Positions 1-6,299 are shown, numbered from the stretch's first letter. The stretch is 9,074 nucleotides of DNA from Acidobacteriota bacterium (GCA_025353435.1 JANXQR010000842.1:1-9074), one strand, 5' to 3'. The notes: generated from the sequence alone by a model not told the origin. Made by a program: numbers and translations.

Positions 1-884
1 CATTTCACAGCGCGGCCGACCTTTTGCGGATTGCCGATGATCACAAACTCACCATCAGCGAATTGATGCTGGCAAATGAGTCCTCGCTCGCGGCTCAACA
101 TGGCGGCCAATCCAGCGAAGCGCCTGTACGCGCTGGAATCCTGCGCATCTGGCAGGCAATGAGCGACTGCATCGATCGGGGTATGGCAACAGAGGGAATC
201 CTTCCTGGAGGATTAAGCGTGCGCCGGCGCGCCCATCGTCTCGCTGAACGCCTGCGCGCCAAGGAAGTTGACGGCAAGGCCAGCGACCCGTTGGCCCCGC
301 TCGACTGGGTGACGGTCTACGCCATGGCGGTGAACGAAGAGAATGCCGCAGGCGGCCGCGTCGTGACGGCTCCCACAAACGGGGCGGCCGGCGTGGTTCC
401 CGCCGTTGGGCGTTATTACGAACGGTTCATCTCCGGCGCCGATGATGAAGGCATCCTGCGTTACTTCCTTACTTCTGCGGCCATAGGAATCCTTTATAAG
501 GAGAACGCCTCGATTAGCGGAGCCGAAGTTGGATGCCAGGGAGAAGTCGGAGTTGCTTGCTCCATGGCAGCGGGCGGCCTCACTGCGGCGCTCGGCGGAA
601 CCAACGGACAGATCGAGCACGCCGCGGAAATCGCCATGGAGCATAACCTGGGCATGACCTGCGACCCCATCGGCGGGTTGGTTCAGATTCCCTGTATCGA
701 ACGCAACGCCATGGGCGCCGTGAAGGCAGTGCACGCTTCGCGCATCGCGCTCAACGAGTCTGCGGAGCACAAGGTCTCACTCGACCAGGTCATCCGGACA
801 ATGTATTTGACGGGGCTCGACATGCAATCGCGGTACAAGGAAACCAGTCTTGCCGGTCTTGCGCTCAATATTATTGAGTGCTGA
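1..884 (+). CDS. sdaA: L-serine dehydratase (iron-sulfur type), C-terminal part, 5' truncated
   Basis: Deaminates L-serine to pyruvate and ammonia in the cytoplasm. The frame is already open at the left edge (first full codon at base 3). A TTG at 24 is not a real start, because the residues before it (FHSAADLL) continue the family sequence into ISELMLANE. Numbering from that TTG, VTAPTNGAAG (114-123) is the typical substrate-loop signature of the alpha domain. Three cysteines sit in the family's [4Fe-4S] ligand contexts: C171 in GCQGEVG, C213 in CDPIGG and C224 in IPCIERN. All expected C-terminal motifs are present, so the visible part looks intact; the N-terminal regulatory beta domain lies mostly outside the window. 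The reading frame stops with TGA at 882-884. It appears to be a single-chain (fused alpha/beta) enzyme, since beta-domain sequence runs directly into the alpha domain. The next gene starts 135 bp downstream, so co-transcription is uncertain. Confidence 0.95.
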   Translation, partial: FHSAADLLRIADDHKLTISELMLANESSLAAQHGGQSSEAPVRAGILRIWQAMSDCIDRGMATEGILPGGLSVRRRAHRLAERLRAKEVDGKASDPLAPLDWVTVYAMAVNEENAAGGRVVTAPTNGAAGVVPAVGRYYERFISGADDEGILRYFLTSAAIGILYKENASISGAEVGCQGEVGVACSMAAGGLTAALGGTNGQIEHAAEIAMEHNLGMTCDPIGGLVQIPCIERNAMGAVKAVHASRIALNESAEHKVSLDQVIRTMYLTGLDMQSRYKETSLAGLALNIIEC

Positions 885-1019
885 ACCGAGTTGGAAAGGA
901 TCCTGACCTTGCCAACCCACCGGCTAATGTCTGGATGCACTGCAAGCCCAAGCAGGGGCGATGCAGGATTGATTGATCACTCGCTCATCAACTAACATTG
1001 CGGCAAAGGCAAATTAAAC

Positions 1020-1865
1020 GTGGACCCGAACGAGACCCATCAATCACCGCACCCGGGTCATATCGAATCTGGCGCACCCCTCGCCGATGCATCGGGATCC
1101 GTGGCCCCGGCGTGGCATACCGTCGTGCTCATCGTCGGTATTGGCATGCTTTCCGTCGAGGGAGCGAGAGAGTTGTCCGGACCGAACGCCAATGCGATCG
1201 ATTCGCATAGGCTTACGACATACGTGACCACGGTTGGTTCAGAACTACTGATGCTCGGCTGGGTCTATTTGGGAATGCGTCTCCGCAAGATTCCCTTCCG
1301 CTCACTCTTCGGCGATCTCTCCGGCGGAGTCAATTCACTGTTTCTAGACTTTGGCATCGCCATCATGTTCTGGATTGGCAGCTTCGTTGTGCTCGGCTTC
1401 ATCGGCCTCACCTGGACGCTGACTGAGATGGCACTCAAGCACCAGTCGCTTCTTTCGCCGGACGGCAAGCCGGTTGCTGTGTCAGACCCCGCACAACAGC
1501 ACTTGATCCACACACTATCTGCGCTCGCCCCATCCAACGGCCGCGAAATAGCCGCATGGGCATTGGTGTGCATCATGGCTGGCCTGGTTGAAGAACTCGT
1601 CTTTCGCGGCTACTTTCAGCGCCAATTCGCTGCATGGTCACGAGGCGCCGTCGCAGGGGGCGTGGTGTTTTCTTCGCTTCTATTCGGAGCCGCGCATGGA
1701 TATCAGGGGATACGCAACATGGTCTTGCTCTCGGTATTCGGAGCGCTCTTCAGCCTGCTCGCCATCTTCAGGCGCAACCTGCGTGCGGGCATCTTTGCGC
1801 ATGCGTGGCACGACTTCGCCATAGGATTATTGCTCGCCTTCGTAAAGTCACGTCACCTCATCTGA
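1020..1865 (+). CDS. CPBP-family intramembrane glutamic metalloprotease
   Basis: A 281-residue inner-membrane protein of the CPBP (CAAX protease/Abi) family. The family includes the Rce1 prenyl protease and bacterial proteins of varied or unknown substrate. Motif 1 is E191-E192-LVF-R196 (EExxxR). Motif 2 is FGAAH with H226 (FxxxH). The last motif is H261-AWH-D265, with Asp where the family most often has Asn. Hydrophobic stretches near 33-50, 70-87, 107-131, 178-190, 211-226, 232-250 and 257-277 fit a multi-span protein. The N-terminal 30 residues are polar and probably cytoplasmic. The start is GTG at 1020, the first start in frame that precedes the first membrane segment, with a weak AAAGG at 1005-1009 ten bases upstream. 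There is no gene partner in an operon: sdaA ends 135 bp upstream and a separately promoted unit follows. The substrate cannot be deduced. Confidence 0.88.
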   Translation: MDPNETHQSPHPGHIESGAPLADASGSVAPAWHTVVLIVGIGMLSVEGARELSGPNANAIDSHRLTTYVTTVGSELLMLGWVYLGMRLRKIPFRSLFGDLSGGVNSLFLDFGIAIMFWIGSFVVLGFIGLTWTLTEMALKHQSLLSPDGKPVAVSDPAQQHLIHTLSALAPSNGREIAAWALVCIMAGLVEELVFRGYFQRQFAAWSRGAVAGGVVFSSLLFGAAHGYQGIRNMVLLSVFGALFSLLAIFRRNLRAGIFAHAWHDFAIGLLLAFVKSRHLI

Positions 1866-1911
1866 ACCACGCGCGTGGGCTCGCATCCAATTTCGAAAAA
1901 AATGTTGCCAC

Positions 1912-1967
1912 TTTTTCCACTCATCTTTCGTTTTTCTCTTGACACTCGTGTTGCATGAATCTATACA
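1912..1967 (+). promoter_or_regulatory. Strong sigma-70-type promoter with AT-rich upstream element
   Basis: The -35 box is TTGACA (1939-1944, perfect consensus), followed by a 17-bp spacer and TATACA (1962-1967, 4 to 5 of 6). T-tracts at 1912-1916 and 1931-1935 lie just upstream, where an UP element would contact RNA polymerase alpha. The predicted start site is near 1974, giving a leader of about 57 nt before the Lys/Ala microprotein. This is the best promoter match I saw in the window; whether the organism's housekeeping sigma factor uses this consensus is assumed. Confidence 0.7.
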
Positions 1968-1994
1968 TTCCTCAACTGCATTTCATATTGCAGC

Positions 1995-2021
1995 TTCGAT
2001 GCAACCCATCGAAAAAGGGAG
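1995..2021 (+). promoter_or_regulatory. Leader hairpin abutting the ribosome binding site
   Basis: TTCGATG (1995-2001) pairs perfectly with CATCGAA (2007-2013) across a 5-nt loop. The Shine-Dalgarno AAGGGAG (2015-2021) begins one base after the stem, and the start codon follows nine bases later (2031). The stem leaves the ribosome binding site exposed and could protect the 5' end or tune translation. A function is inferred only from position. Confidence 0.45.
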
Positions 2022-2030
2022 AATAGACAA

Positions 2031-2102
2031 ATGGCAACGAAAAAGGCAGCCAAGAAAGCACCTGCTAAGAAGGCCGCGAAAAAGGCAGCAAAGAAGAAGT
2101 AG
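2031..2102 (+). CDS. Lys/Ala-rich histone-tail-like microprotein (23 aa)
   Basis: ATG at 2031 to TAG at 2100-2102 encodes 23 residues: 11 Lys, 9 Ala and one each of Met, Thr and Pro. They are arranged as near-regular KKAA blocks with one KKAPA variant. The composition resembles the DNA-binding C-terminal tails of histone H1 and bacterial H1-like proteins, so a nucleic-acid-binding or nucleoid role is plausible but unproven. Support that the frame is real: a well-spaced AAGGGAG ribosome binding site (2015-2021, 9 bases from ATG), a near-consensus promoter, and a strong terminator 32 bases after the stop. Nothing in frame extends it upstream, where the frame closes with TGA at 1956-1958 and has no other ATG. 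Both neighbours appear to be transcribed separately. It could instead be a short ORF carried on a small regulatory RNA. I do not recognise a named family. Confidence 0.65.
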   Translation: MATKKAAKKAPAKKAAKKAAKKK

Positions 2103-2134
2103 TAGCGGTACTCCAACACAACAGGCAACACTCT

Positions 2135-2159
2135 AGGGGGACGCTTCAAGCGTCCCCCT
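2135..2159 (+). terminator. Rho-independent-type terminator of the microprotein unit
   Basis: AGGGGGACGC (2135-2144) pairs with GCGTCCCCCT (2150-2159) around TTCAA, a 10-bp GC-rich stem with a tiny loop that could extend by two A-T pairs. The downstream sequence is only moderately T-rich (TTAGTGTTTCTG). It separates the microprotein from rsmE. Confidence 0.7.
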
Positions 2160-2185
2160 TAGTGTTTCTGCGCCAAATTAGAACT

Positions 2186-2215
2186 TTTCCATCACTCGCT
2201 GGCAACCGATAGAAT
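2186..2215 (+). promoter_or_regulatory. Possible rsmE promoter
   Basis: TTTCCA (2186-2191, 4 of 6) and TAGAAT (2210-2215, 5 of 6) are separated by 18 bp. A start near 2222 would leave a short leader containing the ribosome binding site AGAGGGA (2223-2229). The position between a terminator and a gene start supports it; the -35 match is weak. Confidence 0.3.
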
Positions 2216-2237
2216 TTGCGACAGAGGGAAATATTCA

Positions 2238-2969
2238 ATGACTCGCCGCCGCTGGATTGCCGATCAATGGGACGAGGCCAGCGCCTCCTTGAGTGGAGCA
2301 CAGGCCGAGCACATGGCCCGCGTCCTGCGCACTCAACCGGGAATGCAGGTGGATGTGGTGGCAGGCGGCCACGTCTTTCATGCTCAGGTCGCCGCGGTCG
2401 CGCCGCATGAAGTCCGATTCAATCTGATCGCCGAAATTCAGGCCGATCCCGCTCTTCCCATCACGCTGGTCATTTCCATATTCAAGTTTGACCACATGGA
2501 GTGGGGCATCGAGAAGGCGACCGAACTGGGTGTGGCCGCCATCGCCCCGGTCATCGCGCGCCGCACTGAGAAGCACTTGGCGCAGGCTGCCGGGAAGCGT
2601 GTCGAGCGGTGGCGCCGGATCGCGCAAGAGGCTGCCAAGCAGTCTCGCCGGTCCGACGTTCCGCTCATTCACGATCCCGCCCCGCTCGCTGAAAGAGTGC
2701 GAGCGGCATCCGACGCCACCCGCATCGTCCTCGCCGAACAGGAACGAACCATGACGTTACGTTCATTAGTCGAGAACGCCGTGAACGCCTCACAAAACGA
2801 GATGCCATCACTTGAATTCGCCATCGGCCCCGAGGGCGGGTGGGCGTCGGAGGAAGAAGCGCTCTTCGATGCCAATGGCTGGCGCGCCGCATCAATCGGG
2901 CCTCGTATATTGCGCGCGGAAACCGCGGCTATCGCGGCTTTAGCCGTGGTCGCTTCGTTCCTCGAGTAG
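2238..2969 (+). CDS. rsmE: 16S rRNA (uracil-1498-N3)-methyltransferase RsmE
   Basis: Uses S-adenosylmethionine to methylate N3 of U1498 in 16S rRNA, a late ribosome-maturation step in the cytoplasm. The 243-residue length is normal for RsmE. An N-terminal PUA-like RNA-binding region (about 1-70) carries HMARVLR (25-31). The SPOUT methyltransferase domain follows with KATELGV (93-99), the RWRRIAQEAAKQSRR helix (124-138), the SAM-binding loop GPEGG (197-201) and the knot segment GPRILRAETA (221-230). The start is ATG at 2238, preceded by AGAGGGA (2223-2229) at eight bases. The gene ends 31 bp before the convergent dehydratase gene, with no obvious terminator between them. rsmE often sits beside prmA in other bacteria; it does not here. 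Confidence 0.95.
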   Translation: MTRRRWIADQWDEASASLSGAQAEHMARVLRTQPGMQVDVVAGGHVFHAQVAAVAPHEVRFNLIAEIQADPALPITLVISIFKFDHMEWGIEKATELGVAAIAPVIARRTEKHLAQAAGKRVERWRRIAQEAAKQSRRSDVPLIHDPAPLAERVRAASDATRIVLAEQERTMTLRSLVENAVNASQNEMPSLEFAIGPEGGWASEEEALFDANGWRAASIGPRILRAETAAIAALAVVASFLE

Positions 2970-3000
2970 CTTGGAATTAAGAATCGATGGTACCGAGCGG

Positions 3001-4656
3001 TTACAGCGACACCCCCCGCTTCCACGGAATGAAATCGTTCTGCCCCAGCACCTCGGCCTTGGTCATCCGTTCGCCATCTGCAACTTCGATGCAGAGTTCC
3101 AGCAGCTTCCGCGCGCAATCCTCAATCGTCGATTCACCAGTCACAATCCCGCCCGCATCGAAGTCGATGATGTCGCCCATGCGTTCCGCCAATGTGGAGT
3201 TGGTGGAAATCTTCACTACCGGCGCCACGGGATTTCCCGTCGGCGTCCCCAGCCCGGTAGTGAATAACACCAGGTTCGCTCCCGCACCCGCCTGTGCCGT
3301 AACGCACTCCACATCGTTGCCCGGAGTACACAGCAGGTTCAATCCCGGAGTGGTTGCGTACTCGGGATAGTCGAGCACGCCGCGGATTGGGCCAACGCCT
3401 CCCTTGCGCGCAGCCCCCGCCGACTTGATCGCATCTGTCGTCAGGCCATCCTCAATGTTCCCCGGTGACGGATTCATCTCGAATCCCGAGTGCACCGCCT
3501 TGGCTCGTGCGGAGTAGGCATGCATAAGGTCATAGAAACGCTGCGCCAGTTCGTCCGACGCACAGCGATTGATCAGTTCCTGTTCGACGCCATGCAACTC
3601 CGGAAACTCCGAGAGAATTGTCTTCGCGCCAATCTCCGAAAGTAGATCCGACACATATCCAAGCGTCGGATTTGCCGAGATTCCGCTGAACCCGTCAGAG
3701 CCTCCGCATTTCAGCCCCAGCGTGATTGCGGATAGTGGAGCAGGCGAACGCTGCGCGCGGTTCGCCTCAACCAACCCGGCAAATGTCTTGTCCAAAGCTC
3801 CCGTCATCAGCGCAGTCTCGCGGCCCGAACGCTGTTGATCGAATACCAGCACCGGCTTATGCATCTCCGGATCGCGCGCGCGTAACTCGTCCATAAGCAT
3901 GCGCACTTCCGCGTTCTGGCAGCCCAAGCTCAGGACCGTAGCGCCCGCCACATTGGGATGATGAATGTACCCGGCCAACAATCCACAAAGCGCCTGCGCA
4001 TCCTGCCGTGTGCCGCCGCAACCTCCCTGGTGCGTCAAGAATCGGATGCCATCGACATTAGGAAATGCGCGCTCGGGATGGCTAACTCTCACCGCACTCA
4101 CCGAATCAAAGATCTCCGGATCCGCCTTCGATCCTTCGACCCTTCCCTTCACTAGTTCGCGCACGTACTGCCGATAACTATTCCTTGCACTTCCATAGCC
4201 GAGTTCTTCTTCAAGCGCCTCACGCATCCGGTCAACGTTGCGGTTCTCGCAGAACACCAGCGGCAGCACTAACCAGTAATTGCGTGTGCCCACCTGCCCG
4301 TCGGCGCGGTGATATCCCATAAACGTGCGCCCAGTCCAGGCCGACGCATCCGGAGGCGTAAAGGGCACTGGCTTCCGCGTCGCCGTATAGGCATCGGCCC
4401 GGTGCCGTACGTTGCGCGTCGAAATCAACCCACCGCGCGGAATCGCCTGCGTCACCTCGCCAACCGTCATCCCGTACATGCGGATCACATCACCCGGTGC
4501 CAGGTCCGTGAGCGCCATCTTGTGCTTGGCGGGAATGGCCTGGGTAACGGGAGACGTTGCCGCGACATCTCCGAAAGCCACCGTGCTACCCGCAGGGAGT
4601 GGAAGCAATGCAACCACGACATTATCCCGGCGATCAATCTGAACAACTGTAGCCAT
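3001..4656 (-). CDS. UxaA/GarD-family sugar-acid dehydratase (altronate/galactarate dehydratase type)
   Basis: A 551-residue metal-dependent dehydratase of the family that includes altronate dehydratase UxaA (altronate to 2-keto-3-deoxygluconate) and galactarate dehydratase GarD. An N-terminal SAF domain (about 12-85) includes the conserved IPRGGLISTRNVRH region. The catalytic part shows GTRNYWLVLP (123-132), HQGGCGG (199-205), LGCQNAE (234-240), LKCGGSDGFSG (305-315), NPSPGN (385-390), TPGNDVE (434-440) and FTTGLGTPTGNP (455-466). The start is ATG at 4656, chosen because AAAGGA (4666-4671) lies nine bases upstream; the frame could extend to 4719 but without family sequence or a ribosome site. 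It diverges from a zinc-dependent dehydrogenase 106 bp away, which fits a sugar-acid catabolic pair. The exact substrate cannot be fixed from sequence alone; uxaA is the likeliest symbol. Confidence 0.9.
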   Translation of the reverse strand: MATVVQIDRRDNVVVALLPLPAGSTVAFGDVAATSPVTQAIPAKHKMALTDLAPGDVIRMYGMTVGEVTQAIPRGGLISTRNVRHRADAYTATRKPVPFTPPDASAWTGRTFMGYHRADGQVGTRNYWLVLPLVFCENRNVDRMREALEEELGYGSARNSYRQYVRELVKGRVEGSKADPEIFDSVSAVRVSHPERAFPNVDGIRFLTHQGGCGGTRQDAQALCGLLAGYIHHPNVAGATVLSLGCQNAEVRMLMDELRARDPEMHKPVLVFDQQRSGRETALMTGALDKTFAGLVEANRAQRSPAPLSAITLGLKCGGSDGFSGISANPTLGYVSDLLSEIGAKTILSEFPELHGVEQELINRCASDELAQRFYDLMHAYSARAKAVHSGFEMNPSPGNIEDGLTTDAIKSAGAARKGGVGPIRGVLDYPEYATTPGLNLLCTPGNDVECVTAQAGAGANLVLFTTGLGTPTGNPVAPVVKISTNSTLAERMGDIIDFDAGGIVTGESTIEDCARKLLELCIEVADGERMTKAEVLGQNDFIPWKRGVSL

Positions 4657-4696
4657 CGTGTAGGTTCCTTTGCCTAAATCAAAAACCAGCAGGCCC

Positions 4697-4725
4697 AGAA
4701 TACAACCCCCACGGCACACGGTGAA
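4697..4725 (-). promoter_or_regulatory. Possible promoter of the UxaA-like dehydratase
   Basis: Read on the minus strand, TTCACC (4720-4725, 4 of 6) is 17 bp from TATTCT (4697-4702, 4 of 6). A start near 4690 would give a leader of about 35 nt containing the AAAGGA ribosome site. The spacing is ideal and the boxes are mediocre. Confidence 0.35.
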
Positions 4726-4726
4726 C

Positions 4727-4742
4727 TATGATCGACTAGTCG
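4727..4742 (+). promoter_or_regulatory. Dehydrogenase -10-like box with adjoining palindromic operator candidate
   Basis: TATGAT (4727-4732, 5 of 6 to the -10 consensus) is followed directly by the perfect 10-bp palindrome CGACTAGTCG (4733-4742). The palindrome would cover the expected start site of the plus-strand dehydrogenase, a typical repressor position, and lies just upstream of the divergent dehydratase promoter. No convincing -35 box was found. A 10-bp palindrome can occur by chance, so this is tentative. Confidence 0.3.
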
Positions 4743-4762
4743 TAGGATTGTTCGGAGTTGAG

Positions 4763-5779
4763 ATGAAGGCAATCGTTTTGCGCGCGCCCGGTGAGGCCGC
4801 GCTGGAGCAGGTTCCCGAACCGCCGAAGGTGGAAGGACACAATATTCTGCTACAGGTCCGCCGGATCGGGCTCTGCGGCAGCGACCTGAACTCATACCGC
4901 GGCCGCAATCCGCTTGTCACGTATCCGCGCATCCTCGGCCACGAGATCGCCGCTACAGTTGCCGAATCGAATCCGAATCATCCGGAGTGGCAGCCTGGCA
5001 CTGCTGTCACACTTTCCCCCTACACGAACTGTGGCCAATGCGCGTCGTGCAAACGCGGCCGCCCCAACGCCTGCCAGTTCAATCAAACATTTGGAGTGCA
5101 GCGGGACGGCGCGCTCGCCGAATTCATCGCCGTCTCTGCCGACCGACTTTACCGCGCCAACCTCTCGCTCAAAGAGCTTTGCCTGGTGGAGCCGCTCACC
5201 GTTGGCTTTCATGCTGCCGCCCGCGGCCGTGTCGCCTTTGCCGAGACGGTAGCCGTCATCGGATGCGGCGGCGTGGGCCTGGGCGCTGTGGCCGGAGCTG
5301 CGTTTCGCGGAGGTACGGTGATTGGCATCGATGTCGAAGAATCCAAGCTCGCGACGGCGCGCAAAGCCGGCGCCGCACACACCATCAACACCTCAGTCGC
5401 TGACCTGCACGCGAATCTCTTCGATCTCACCAGCGGTCACGGCCCTGACGTAATCATTGAAGCCATCGGCCTTCCGCAGACCTTTCGCGCCGCGGTAGAA
5501 GAGGTGGCTTTCACCGGCCGTGTTGTTTACATCGGATACGCCAAGCAGGAAGTCGCCTACGAGACCCGCCTCTTCGTGCAGAAGGAACTCGACATCATGG
5601 GATCGCGCAACGCGCAGCCTGAAGATTTCCGCGACGTGATCCGCATGCTCGAAGAACACCGCTTCCCTGTCGACGACGCCATCACGCATACAGTTCCAAT
5701 GCACGAAACACCGGCAATCCTCGCCGCATGGGATCGCGACCCCGCACACTTCGGAAAAATCATGATCGAAGTTGGCTGA
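4763..5779 (+). CDS. Zinc-dependent MDR-family alcohol/polyol dehydrogenase
   Basis: A 338-residue cytoplasmic NAD(P)-dependent oxidoreductase of the medium-chain dehydrogenase family (sorbitol, threonine and L-galactonate dehydrogenase type). Catalytic zinc ligands are visible: C38 in GLCGSD, H60-E61 in GHE and E143 in VEP. The structural zinc site has all four cysteines (C90, C93, C96, C104). The Rossmann motif GCGGVG (167-172) is followed by an acidic residue, D190, at the end of the next strand, which favours NAD over NADP. The start is ATG at 4763 with GGAG at 4754-4757. Longer starts back to 4670 add non-family sequence and would overlap the divergent gene's control region. Divergence from a UxaA-like dehydratase suggests oxidation of a sugar acid or alditol; an L-galactonate 5-dehydrogenase-like role is one option. 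The substrate is not determined. Confidence 0.88.
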   Translation: MKAIVLRAPGEAALEQVPEPPKVEGHNILLQVRRIGLCGSDLNSYRGRNPLVTYPRILGHEIAATVAESNPNHPEWQPGTAVTLSPYTNCGQCASCKRGRPNACQFNQTFGVQRDGALAEFIAVSADRLYRANLSLKELCLVEPLTVGFHAAARGRVAFAETVAVIGCGGVGLGAVAGAAFRGGTVIGIDVEESKLATARKAGAAHTINTSVADLHANLFDLTSGHGPDVIIEAIGLPQTFRAAVEEVAFTGRVVYIGYAKQEVAYETRLFVQKELDIMGSRNAQPEDFRDVIRMLEEHRFPVDDAITHTVPMHETPAILAAWDRDPAHFGKIMIEVG

Positions 5780-5832
5780 GGGCGATCAGTCGAGAGGGTC
5801 GCCGGCCACGCTGCGGGCGATGTTATTACCAG

Positions 5833-5878
5833 CCTTGCAAGGACAACGCTGTTAACTTTTTTCTTCTAACAGCGTTGT
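5833..5878. repeat. 12-bp inverted repeat with T-rich loop, preceded by a 10-bp palindrome
   Basis: ACAACGCTGTTA (5843-5854) and TAACAGCGTTGT (5867-5878) are perfect reverse complements around a 12-nt loop holding six consecutive T. A G-T and a G-C pair could extend the stem by two. The perfect palindrome CCTTGCAAGG (5833-5842) sits immediately before it. The structure lies 63-109 bp after the dehydrogenase stop... and ends six bases before the AGGAGG ribosome site of the next gene. The T-run is in the loop, not after the stem, so it is not a standard terminator. It could be an mRNA 3' stabiliser, a leader structure or an operator. Confidence 0.6.
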
Positions 5879-5894
5879 TCGCTTAGGAGGAGAA

Positions 5895-6299
5895 ATGATA
5901 CTTCGAAACTTGCTGTTGTCAGCGGGACTGTTTTCCGCGTCGTTCGTGCCTTCGGCTCTGGCGGCCGATGTTACGGGAAGGTGGAGTGTCAAGATCATCT
6001 CCACCTCGTATGGCGAAGTCCATGGGGTCGCCGGGTTTACTCAGAATGGAACCCGTGTCACCGGGTGGTTGGGACCAAGCGAGAGCGACCCAATCCCCAT
6101 CACTCTCGAACTCAAGGAAAACAGGCTTACGATTTGGACTCATCCTCAACCAGGGAGGAATGTAGTATTTGTCAGATGCGACGTGACGATAGACGGCGAC
6201 AAGATGAGCGGAACGATCGACACGAACAAAGGTACGATCGAATTCAATCGAACCTCGCCTAACCCTCCGCCGGCTGTTAAGGCGAAGCCTGGCAGCTAG
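5895..6299 (+). CDS. Small secreted beta-rich protein of unknown function
   Basis: A 134-residue protein that I cannot assign to a named family. Residues 1-23 form a signal peptide (MILRN, hydrophobic core, then an Ala-Leu-Ala cleavage site before ADVTG). The mature part is about 110 residues of alternating polar and hydrophobic strands. A [VM]-[TS]-G turn recurs at DVTGRW (25-30), RVTGWLG (54-60) and KMSGTID (103-109), which suggests a small calycin or lipocalin-like barrel; this is a pattern impression. One Cys (C95) remains after processing. The tail from about 121 is Pro/Lys-rich and probably disordered. The start is ATG at 5895 with a strong AGGAGG (5885-5890) only four bases away. It is convergent with the aquaporin gene and separated from it by 34 bp, so it seems to be a single-gene unit. 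It is probably periplasmic or extracellular. Confidence 0.8.
   Translation: MILRNLLLSAGLFSASFVPSALAADVTGRWSVKIISTSYGEVHGVAGFTQNGTRVTGWLGPSESDPIPITLELKENRLTIWTHPQPGRNVVFVRCDVTIDGDKMSGTIDTNKGTIEFNRTSPNPPPAVKAKPGS

Noticed and set aside
213..770. 185-codon minus-strand open frame inside sdaA.
   Set aside because: Shadow of a strongly conserved plus-strand gene; no family resemblance in its translation.
927..995. 22-codon ATG-initiated frame between sdaA and the CPBP gene.
   Set aside because: No ribosome binding site ahead of the ATG, no promoter or terminator around it, and unremarkable composition.
969..998. TTGATT / 18 bp / TAACAT as a promoter for the CPBP gene.
   Set aside because: Only 4 of 6 matches in each box, and the start site would fall on top of the ribosome site; too weak to list as a feature.
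1867..1878. Palindrome CCACGCGCGTGG right after the CPBP stop codon as a terminator.
   Set aside because: A usable RNA stem would be only about four pairs and no T-run follows (an A-run lies further on). Short GC palindromes are common in this sequence.
1961..2149. 62-codon minus-strand frame rich in Phe/Ala across the microprotein unit.
   Set aside because: It is the antisense of the Lys/Ala codons (AAG/GCC read backwards give Leu/Phe/Gly/Ala-type codons), has no supporting signals and runs against a clear plus-strand promoter and terminator.
4892..5380. 162-codon minus-strand open frame inside the MDR dehydrogenase.
   Set aside because: The plus strand encodes complete zinc and Rossmann motifs over the same bases; the reverse frame is a high-GC artefact.
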